Assembly (NCBI GenBank): GCA_946187095.1
Contig: CAMHPW010000041.1
Location: 1-8,163, forward strand
Direction of reading: 5' to 3'
Source of the DNA: an uncultured Clostridia bacterium
GTDB lineage: Bacteria > Bacillota > Clostridia > Oscillospirales > Acutalibacteraceae
DNA length: 8,163 nucleotides
Shown: one piece after another, positions 6,001-8,163 of the stretch
Layout: the number at the start of each line of letters is the position of its first letter
Numbering within the stretch: the first letter of the stretch is position 1
Notes under the pieces: generated by a model
Database searches by the model: none
What the model saw: the letters and a program-made list of their open reading frames with translations, nothing else
What the model was told of the DNA's origin: nothing
Made by a program: the position numbers and the translations under genes

Positions 6001-7898
6001 CTGTCTGCTTCGCTTGTATAGGCTTCGTCAGCAAATCCTATTTCTTCATCCTGACTGTGCGTACCGGGGTTACTTGCCGTCGCAGGTGTCGAATCTGCAA
6101 AGAAAGTTTCTCGCCATGCGACATTGGGTGTTCCGAATGAGGACTTATCCTCTGTGCCGAGATAATTGCCGTTTGTACCGGCAGCGTCGTTATAATCACG
6201 GAAATAGATATAATCACTGTCGTTACGGGGAAGAATCCAGTCACTGTCGGAAGCTGTCGGGGGAGTGTCGGAACCGTAGGAAATCGTCGTGTTGGATATG
6301 GTGATTTGCGATGTCACAACTTCATCTTTGGGAATGTTGATATCACTTGACGGGATTTTATTTTCAATCGTCTTTGTGGGAACTTTTTTGGGTTCATTGA
6401 AGCTGTATGTCGGCGGATTGGTTTTTTCCCTGATATACAGGTCAAGTTCCGCACCTTCCAAACCTTCTTTATCAGTGCTTGTTTTTCCGTTTGTTTTTTC
6501 TGCCGTGATCTCAATCGACCTGTTGTTGACATAGGCAACAAGATGGTCGGTCGTTGCATTTTCGCCAACGGTGATTTCTGTTAGGTTAGTTGTACCGACA
6601 TAGCCCGTCATGGCACCGCCGGAATTGATTTCCACAGTCGTATTGACATTGGTTTTGCCGGTTTCTGTGATGTGGTATGTCGTGCCGAGAGGAATACCTG
6701 TGATAACGACTTTCTGACCGTCTTTCAGAGTGAAAGTAGCGTCATTGCTTGAACCGTTCGTCATGACCTGAACGGGTTCGGAAGAAGTGGAAGTCGTCTT
6801 TTTGGCTCCCGAAGAAGTCGTTGACAGCTTTGTAGCCGACAGATTGGTATAATCCGAAACGGCACCGCCCACGCCAAAGACATTGTAAAGTTTTATCGTA
6901 TATGTAAATTCCTCATTGGGCGATTCTTTGTTGATAATGGTATTCTGAATGGTAAGCGTACCCGTGCGGACAGTGTTTTCGACATATTCCGTCAGCTGTG
7001 TAGAATAGGTGGCAGGCAGGCTTGCGTCATTGCTGAAAAGAAATGAACTGTTCCTGTTTCCTGTGCCTGTCGCATTGTAGGTGGCGGCATCTTCATTGAA
7101 AAGTGTATTGTTATCACGGTCTACCAGTCTGTATTGCGTGGTATAGAAATCGGAAACGGCTCGTGTATTCGTTTCTGTCGCCTGTATTTGGTTGGAAGTA
7201 TCGAAAAGCGTCGGAGTAGTGGAACCGCTTCTTGCAAGCCTGTGGATATTATCCCCCTGCTTGATGGTCATTTTGGTATTTCTTGTAAACTGCTTTTCAA
7301 ATTCGGCAGAGGATTCTTTACCGTCATCGTCCGTATAGACAGCGTCATCTGTACCGTATTTTAGCCATAGTTCACCTGAAGAAGTGGTTTTGCCGACCAT
7401 CTTACCCGACGGGCTGACAGTTTTATCTACCCACCAATAGCCGGTATGGGTAACATAGCCGGGTGTGCCGCTGAATTTCGGTGCGGCTGAGGAAGTATCC
7501 GTTCCGTTGGGAGTCATCTGCGTCTGCAGTCCGGTTTCGCCTGTTCTTGTAACGGTGGTTGTCGTGGGGAATTTCGCACCGCTGTCCATGATATCGTCAG
7601 TGTTGATATTTGCCGTGCTGTTTGTATTCTGTACGGTGTATTTGAAAACATCATCTTCGGCGGCAGCTTTTGTCAGTGCAAGCAAGCCGTCATTGACATC
7701 GTCAAACTTTGTCACTTCGGCTATTTTCATTTTGGAGGAGTTGCTGATAGGCGTATAGTTGTAGCGTATCATGAGGTTGGAGTCAAGCATACCACGCTCC
7801 ATATAGAATATCGTCATGGTATGTGTCTTTCTGGTATATTTGACACCGTCATCTGTATTGGTATAGCTGCCTTCAGCAAACAAAAGAAAGAATATCAC
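42..7898 (-). CDS. Giant multi-module surface protein with SpaA/Cna_B-like and starch-binding-like (CBM26-like) modules; 5' end missing
   Basis: The frame is open for 2618 codons without a frameshift and ends at TAG (44-42). Its first possible start is a GTG at 7898, directly after an in-frame TAG (7904-7902) and one TTT codon. There is no ribosome binding site or signal peptide. The recognisable protein begins mid-domain, with a fibro-slime-like tail at residues 25-50, so I read the gene as 5'-truncated at a breakpoint near 7870-7895. Domains in order: fibro-slime tail, unassigned region, Cna_B-like domain, first half of a SpaA-type domain, eleven carbohydrate-binding-like modules, second half of the SpaA-type domain, and a terminal Cna_B-like domain. 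The composition is rich in Thr, Ser, Asn, Asp and Tyr with nine Cys, as in exported Gram-positive proteins. The likely role is binding glycan, possibly starch, or adhesion at the cell surface; this is inferred from module resemblance. No sortase motif or membrane anchor is seen, so the mode of attachment is unknown. The frame is certain; the function is moderately supported. Confidence 0.9.
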   Translation of the reverse strand: MIFFLLFAEGSYTNTDDGVKYTRKTHTMTIFYMERGMLDSNLMIRYNYTPISNSSKMKIAEVTKFDDVNDGLLALTKAAAEDDVFKYTVQNTNSTANINTDDIMDSGAKFPTTTTVTRTGETGLQTQMTPNGTDTSSAAPKFSGTPGYVTHTGYWWVDKTVSPSGKMVGKTTSSGELWLKYGTDDAVYTDDDGKESSAEFEKQFTRNTKMTIKQGDNIHRLARSGSTTPTLFDTSNQIQATETNTRAVSDFYTTQYRLVDRDNNTLFNEDAATYNATGTGNRNSSFLFSNDASLPATYSTQLTEYVENTVRTGTLTIQNTIINKESPNEEFTYTIKLYNVFGVGGAVSDYTNLSATKLSTTSSGAKKTTSTSSEPVQVMTNGSSNDATFTLKDGQKVVITGIPLGTTYHITETGKTNVNTTVEINSGGAMTGYVGTTNLTEITVGENATTDHLVAYVNNRSIEITAEKTNGKTSTDKEGLEGAELDLYIREKTNPPTYSFNEPKKVPTKTIENKIPSSDINIPKDEVVTSQITISNTTISYGSDTPPTASDSDWILPRNDSDYIYFRDYNDAAGTNGNYLGTEDKSSFGTPNVAWRETFFADSTPATASNPGTHSQDEEIGFADEAYTSEADRKYPWVAAQFTKNNGQDFVEYAVWERFVDDYNGRTTVVWKIQPPDGYTEVRFCMYYGDQCIRTTKRFNFELGKIYHKTNWGSKYEEKNGEKCYWDVPVTSEENYWAPEDSSVSDKRMTGTIPGTSNTSYTGTMAQARKYEPTDQKVIFYCNSQQVWHNIHIEFFEDEAGTTPVNGQPFPGYMMEPYAYAESNYRLADSNGIEHYLTYELTIPKNAKSFRINNGIDNSTIPGTFTANDSPQSPYAYRTNIQVLNDGSTTEKGKGVKNYGNYYVLNDNSSVTAMADCQDSNHPIEVSLIRSASKITDLSGEDTSVTYDSPDVDSDYDYIYFEKPDSTWGDHIYAYFYGGGNLRSDNWQRACYSAWPGVAAAGTEYTDNATAYYSTTYNYPARSSKYNGTENGVTSGEPPVTTNYPLSPETTFTNSNDKTVYKFRIPKGDRKNYSKVIFNNGLSSQNGGQETGVIEYYPGYLYKADGSPYQHYDEGPTDTYPARSNTNDEYIYVKIDTTTAGTWDDPHITFYDNHGRQILQGGHGYVMDYAGTKTINEGTEQEPNNVTYQYYRVPIPADSTGATRFKINNGISRPNETTNFCDILKYGDAQSPIVSKDYTTGKLVYKLSGTSLTRTEPTFAESTAAGETVISVGSQNAHIDYNTRGDKLKILDDASPAWMPVTSTGDGIGKVKVRFYDDQGALVSTASGKTADGAGTYTLIQSEPDANGDRWYTIDIPQLTSPRYVKHFTLTYPNGTTAPYEIYEKVADVNANGATGNRTQDGMYYHTKSDGTLELIASTVQSTNTTDSINDETYSKRGDNLYLVTSKTMSNIKVIFYGEDGTPFQTTETAITAKFVADEQVDLTTTDHWYKVSIPNNAASFKVIANNGDVVLQQADIYELKSKISRYKENYTLGDMQYRITNSTGSEPTLLYPVFTKNDEYTIDVGGNTISSNMAVPQVDESAVAGYSQVGVTPATSGTEPDGVVLYVTQDVSGDSGYIQDDESSNISKKWGGSGSTTTPNVIYFKNTKNWDPPYIYLWNNSTNNGAFPGQKMTRVGTSNIWKYALPSGSSYTKCIFSDGTSSNQTDNITLPSDLSEKGKIYQKSSVATVDTENIYVQQPSGGSWNDTYATFYNNNTVVSTVHTTGSSTYTTSEGHTINNVHVAKIPTTGDPNKVMFHNNSSPSSNNYSSEKVTFTAGHLYTVNSGTVGNSNASGLSTWDGGAVYVNNWGWDDYIQTSATYTATYQPEDRYGYISNINGSDDINNFIYIDVTPTSGTDPTIADPYVTFYNGSTTIQGVKDGSNPAVYSGIKADPTSTANLYRIRLPKNATSFKISDGPTGSLSTYGYNLVENLTVKVSDGQPYTSGNYDRTTIENFHHAGSTLHVSSDKVITLQSVRNGYTINKDESMADPLNPKTDSDFVYLTDSTGNFASGGAVYAYFYGDVDGAYTDWPGVKAMTPNTGVADTTYTDNNGKTVYAFRIPKGSEGKYSKVIFTDGVTTSSRKVTVAQNLTGGTNYVLDTNNGNLVSSGQNGAFSAVAYTATAVEASQKSSLPTIPYSTNEAKTIYFVNTGTPDSVSNSTVSRTPLDDVHVVFYDENEEVINHADGYKPDKVIGSQYNNTDVYKIVAPDNAAYFQITNGTGKGSAGGKERHSEIKKLTDKGLYQFVTPSDVTASGQNANTIANYIEESSFNNDKSKNTYLLGLANKREEGDEELPKTNTTNIKIATIVTGSDGTQEYIKWLKPDPSTGSGVDTNYLQPTVEGVAAVEDNPNTPEDETVAAIAAVNQVYNGRPESKCTIVKLAKAGDYYWVESKAPTGYTKQSEETDVPTGETSATVGDDDITGNLKLVKEYAEGMPSLLSPNVDFPYTVTLTAPSGMVFTLKNNDTIGMRKSTAEGNGTPISVKKFAGTVTNGEDDLTEQSYTSPSLLESNTKAQFTVNVQKAAYVVVENLPYNTQYSVSEGSVADWISKGSSGTSGKITSADTFTASYTNAKVAPK
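57..509 (-). other. Terminal Cna_B-like domain (residues 2464-2614)
   Basis: It starts GNLKLVKEY (2464-2472; Lys2470), has the strand FPYTVTLTAPSG (2486-2497), AYVVVENLPYNTQYSVSEG (2565-2583; Glu2582) and the closing strand FTASYTNAK (Asn2612). Lys2470, Glu2582 and Asn2612 sit where the Lys, catalytic Glu/Asp and Asn of an isopeptide-forming domain are expected. The protein stops six residues after Asn2612, with no sortase motif, membrane segment or positively charged tail. Confidence 0.6.
510..944 (-). other. Second half of the split SpaA-type domain with E-box (residues 2319-2463)
   Basis: After M11 the chain reads TYLLGLANK and then a variable Glu/Pro/Thr region. It ends with AGDYYWVESKAPTGYTK (2425-2441), the classical SpaA E-box (G-x-Y-x-x-x-E-x-x-AP-x-GY), with Glu2432 in the catalytic position. 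This half has no K-x(n)-L-x-GA-x-(F/L)-x-LY start of its own, so it best pairs with residues 461-504. The final strand near 2457-2463 offers Asp2459-2461 rather than a clear Asn as isopeptide acceptor. Confidence 0.55.
1038..1349 (-). repeat. Module M11, FYD-type (residues 2184-2287)
   Basis: It begins KTIYFVNTG, then DVHVVFYDENEE (2209-2220), VYKIVAPDNAAYFQITNG (2243-2260) and the tail KGLYQFV (2281-2287). It is the last module of the insertion. The polypeptide then returns to SpaA-type sequence at about 2319. Confidence 0.55.
1479..1784 (-). repeat. Module M10, starch-binding-like (residues 2039-2140)
   Basis: It begins DFVYLTD after the acidic lead-in KTDSD, then VYAYFYGD (2056-2063), WPGVKAM (2071-2077), VYAFRIPKG (2096-2104), YSKVIFTDG (2109-2117) and the tail NYVLD. 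It is the closest relative of M3 without the latter's loop insertion. At the DNA level the shared strands are clearly diverged, so the duplication is old. Confidence 0.7.
1884..2246 (-). repeat. Module M9, FYN-type (residues 1885-2005)
   Basis: It begins NFIYIDV, then ADPYVTFYNG (1902-1911), YRIRLPKNATSFKISDG (1941-1957) and a long tail ending at TLHV (2002-2005). The FKISDG strand corresponds to FRINNG/FKINNG in M2/M4. It has no Trp in the FY strand. The gap between M8 and M9 (1824-1884) holds an unassigned aromatic segment with WGWDDY (1849-1854). Confidence 0.5.
2430..2702 (-). repeat. Module M8, FYN-type (residues 1733-1823)
   Basis: It begins NIYVQQP, with the Trp strand SWNDTYATFYNN (1744-1755; Trp1745), a Thr/Ser-rich loop, VHVAKIPTTG (1781-1790), KVMFHNN (1794-1800) and the tail GHLYTV. 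It lacks a PGxxM loop. It follows M7 after only about ten residues, so M7-M8 looks like a tandem pair. Confidence 0.55.
2733..2978 (-). repeat. Module M7, canonical compact starch-binding-like module (residues 1641-1722)
   Basis: This is the shortest and cleanest unit. It has VIYFKNTKNWDPPYIYLWNN (Trp1651, aromatic cluster Tyr1655/Tyr1657/Trp1659), then AFPGQKM (1667-1673), IWKYALPSG, YTKCIFSDG (1692-1700) and the tail KIYQK. The order of IYF, W-x-x-x-Y, FPGxKM and strand-xIFxDG is what I associate with CBM26-like starch-binding modules. It binds glycan by inference only. Confidence 0.7.
3237..3587 (-). repeat. Module M6, FYD-type (residues 1438-1554)
   Basis: It begins KRGDNLYLV (RGD at 1437-1439), then IKVIFYGEDG (1452-1461), WYKVSIPNNAASFKVIANNG (1489-1508) and a tail MQYRITNSTG (1536-1545). 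It is parallel to M5 element by element. The segment between M6 and M7 (1555-1640) is unassigned and acidic/Ser/Gly-rich. Confidence 0.5.
3681..4046 (-). repeat. Module M5, FYD-type (residues 1285-1406)
   Basis: It begins at an RGD tripeptide (1284-1286, TRGDKLKIL), then VKVRFYDDQG (1311-1320), WYTIDIPQ (1351-1358), VKHFTLTYPNG (1365-1375) and a tail MYYHTKSDG. It has no Trp in the FY strand and no PGxxM loop, so its binding face differs from M2/M3/M7/M10. Its lead-in and tail match M6. Confidence 0.5.
4155..4514 (-). repeat. Module M4, FYD-type (residues 1129-1248)
   Basis: It begins EYIYVKID, with a Trp strand at TWDDPHITFYDNHG (1142-1155; Trp1143), the loop GGHGYVMDY (1161-1169) in the PGxxM position, YRVPIPADS and ATRFKINNG (1202-1210), and the tail KLVYKLSG. 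With M5 and M6 it forms a regular tandem series: module starts at 1129, 1285 and 1438, a period of about 155 residues. Confidence 0.55.
4590..5030 (-). repeat. Module M3, starch-binding-like with a large loop insertion (residues 957-1103)
   Basis: It opens with DYIYFEKPDSTWGDHIYAYFYG (957-978; Trp968), then AWPGVAA (994-1000). An inserted Tyr/Thr/Pro-rich loop (about 1002-1052) follows, then VYKFRIPKG (1060-1068), YSKVIFNNG (1073-1081) and a tail ending in GYLYK. Apart from the loop it is closely similar to M10. The YAYFYG, WPGV and FRIPKG/KVIFNNG elements are the clearest CBM26-like signatures in the protein along with M7 and M10. Confidence 0.7.
5181..5570 (-). repeat. Module M2, starch-binding-like (residues 777-906)
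   Basis: It opens with KVIFYCN, then VWHNIHIEFFEDE (Trp788, the W-x-N-x-x-x-x-F-(F/Y) strand), the loop PFPGYMMEPYAY (809-820), the strand YELTIPKNAKSFRINNG (839-855), and a tail ending in NYYVL. The F-P-G-x-x-M loop and the IPKN...F.INNG strand match CBM26-like starch-binding modules as I know them. The ligand is inferred. Confidence 0.6.
5778..6215 (-). repeat. Module M1, divergent, Cys-containing (residues 562-707)
   Basis: It opens with the module signature DYIYFRDYN, preceded by an acidic lead-in (NDSD). It has a long Ala/Ser/Thr/Asp-rich loop (about 590-630), then WVAAQFTKNN (637-646), VVWKIQPPDGY (669-679) and the cysteine pair in RFCMYYGDQC (Cys685, Cys692). It ends in LGKIYHKT. The IYF start and the conserved strand plus ligand-face order resemble the later modules, but it lacks the (W/F)PGxxM loop. 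Further Cys residues at 724 and 782 follow. It is the most divergent of the eleven. Confidence 0.5.
6387..6518 (-). other. First half of a split SpaA-type (prealbumin-like) domain (residues 461-504)
   Basis: Residues 461-490 show the classical start of a SpaA/Cna_B pilin domain: strand SIEITAEKTNGK with Lys468, then EGLEGAELDLYIRE (478-491), matching the L-x-GA-x-(F/L)-x-LY signature. The domain should continue within about 60 residues to a G-x-Y-x-x-x-E-x-x-APxGY motif. No such motif follows; the carbohydrate-binding-like modules start at about 562 instead. The missing half appears near residue 2426. Confidence 0.6.
6528..6965 (-). other. Cna_B-like beta-sandwich domain A (residues 312-457)
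   Basis: The domain opens with LTIQNTIINK and the strand FTYTIKLYN (residues 331-339). It then has the typical pattern of a strand, DGQKVVITGIPLGTTYHITE (393-412), and a closing strand with VAYVNN (454-459). This is the Gly-Ile-Pro-x-Gly-x-x-Tyr-x-x-x-Glu arrangement of Cna_B-like repeats. Glu412 sits at the E-box position and Asn458/459 at the usual acceptor strand. The first strand, however, lacks the usual acceptor-partner lysine (Gln/Asn instead), so an internal isopeptide bond is doubtful here. Confidence 0.6.
6966..7748 (-). other. Unassigned beta-rich N-terminal region (residues 51-311)
   Basis: This stretch follows the fibro-slime-like remnant and precedes the first Cna_B-like domain. 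It starts with a lysine-rich strand and a short helix-like segment (FDDVNDGLLALTKAAAEDD, residues 65-83). After this come Thr/Ser-rich segments, an aromatic patch (GYWWVDK, residues 153-159), and beta-like segments ending near residue 311. I do not recognise a named family. In similar multi-domain gut Bacillota proteins as I recall them, comparable regions link the fibro-slime domain to the Cna_B domains, so a structural stalk role is likely but inferred. Confidence 0.45.
7749..7898 (-). other. C-terminal remnant of a fibro-slime-like domain (residues 1-50)
   Basis: Residues 25-36 read THTMTIFYMERG and are followed by a short hydrophobic/aromatic beta strand (about residues 40-48). This matches what I recall as the closing segment of fibro-slime-type domains in secreted proteins of Ruminococcus and relatives. 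A full domain is normally more than 100 residues and sits behind an export signal; here only the end is left. Residues 1-8 or so (IFFLLFAE) are probably not native, because their codons lie in or next to the AT-rich foreign segment. Confidence 0.5.
7870..7898. other. Composition breakpoint: junction of giant gene and AT-rich DNA
   Basis: To the left the DNA is near 48% GC and codes on the minus strand; to the right it is near 23% GC and codes on the plus strand. The minus frame meets a stop at 7904-7902 and the plus frame is already open at 7844. Both frames overlap this segment, so neither has a native start here. The local sequence is purine-rich and low-complexity (AAACAAAAGAAAG, 7878-7890), which blurs the exact join. 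Confidence 0.65.
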
Positions 7899-8163
7899 AA
7901 ACTATTGGAGGAATAAAAGATACAGCTATAAATATGATTAAAAATGCTACTGATAATATAAACAATAAAGTAAAATTAGGAGATATAAAAAGATATAATG
8001 GGACTAACATTGGGAGCTTTGATAATTTATCTAATTCTAATAGTATTAATAGTTTTGGAAATGCTAAAAATTATGTCAGAAATAGTGCTCAAGTTGATAA
8101 TCATATATTTCAGACTCCTTCAACTGAAAATAAAAAATTAGGACTTTATAAAAAAGTAATAAG
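7880..8163 (+). CDS. Partial AT-rich reading frame of unknown function, both ends missing
   Basis: The frame is stop-free from 7844 (after TGA at 7841-7843) to the end of the window; only the part right of the breakpoint is likely native. Codons are those of a low-GC genome (ATA, AAT, AAA, AGA, TTA, GGA dominate), unlike the giant gene. The peptide starts around TKERISQTIGGIKDTAINMI and is rich in Asn, Lys, Ser and Ile. A helix-like first part precedes an Asn/Ser-rich part (NLSNSNSINSFGN, about codons 53-65 from 7880) and a basic end. The first ATG (7934) is internal to the helix-like part and lacks a well-placed ribosome binding site, so the true start lies upstream and is lost. I do not recognise a family; phage structural or low-GC Firmicutes/Fusobacteria proteins are possible sources, but that is a guess. 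Confidence 0.5.

Noticed and set aside
5394..6140. Plus-strand open frame of 248 codons opposite modules M1-M2
   Set aside because: It lies wholly antisense to the well-supported giant gene, is rich in Cys/Ile/Val runs typical of antisense translation, and has no ribosome binding site or recognisable domain.
1038..6215. Recent recombinational repeats at DNA level among the modules
   Set aside because: Even the closest pair (M3 and M10) is visibly diverged at the nucleotide level and I saw no long identical tracts, so slipped-strand or assembly collapse of the array is not indicated.
7872..7898. Hydrophobic IFFLLFAE at the N-terminus as a signal peptide
   Set aside because: It is too short, lacks a basic n-region, is coded largely by bases belonging to the AT-rich side of the breakpoint, and precedes a truncated domain rather than a mature N-terminus.
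7907..7911. GGAGG as a Shine-Dalgarno site for a plus-strand start
   Set aside because: The next ATG (7934) is about 22 bases away and no ATG, GTG or TTG sits at normal spacing; the bases are better read as Gly-Gly codons of the open frame.

Overview
The window is almost entirely one giant, uninterrupted reading frame on the minus strand (42-7898, 2618 codons). It encodes a multi-module, Thr/Ser/Asn/Tyr-rich surface or secreted protein. The architecture is typical of Gram-positive gut Bacillota, with Ruminococcus/Oscillospiraceae as my best guess. It combines pilin-like Cna_B/SpaA beta-sandwich domains with many modules resembling CBM26-type starch-binding modules. Base composition inside the gene is moderate (48% GC in 7741-7800). 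No RNA gene, insertion sequence, CRISPR array or conventional operon is visible.

Layout in protein order (minus strand, right to left): the tail of a fibro-slime-like domain (residues 1-50); an unassigned beta-rich region (51-311); a Cna_B-like domain (312-457); and the first half of a SpaA-type domain (461-504). A huge insertion (about 505-2318) follows, carrying eleven modules that I number M1-M11. Then come the second half of the SpaA-type domain (2319-2463), with its E-box, and a final Cna_B-like domain (2464-2614) ending at a TAG stop. No signal peptide, LPXTG sorting signal or C-terminal membrane anchor is present.

The ends are the second story. At about 7870-7895 the composition switches abruptly to about 23% GC (55 of 240 bases in 7921-8160). 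A second, unrelated reading frame runs rightwards off the window on the plus strand. Both genes therefore appear to lack their 5' ends and meet head-to-head with no intergenic region. This suggests a chimeric assembly or amplification join, or a real recombination breakpoint. The first 44 bases are also about 25% GC, begin right at the stop codon, and carry a coiled-coil-like alternative frame, so a second breakpoint there is possible but much less certain.

Taken together, the window shows most of a probable polysaccharide-binding or adhesive stalk protein. The SpaA/Cna_B domains would act as rigid scaffold and the eleven modules as ligand-binding units displayed from within one scaffold domain. 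The family assignments are from pattern recognition only; no database search was possible.
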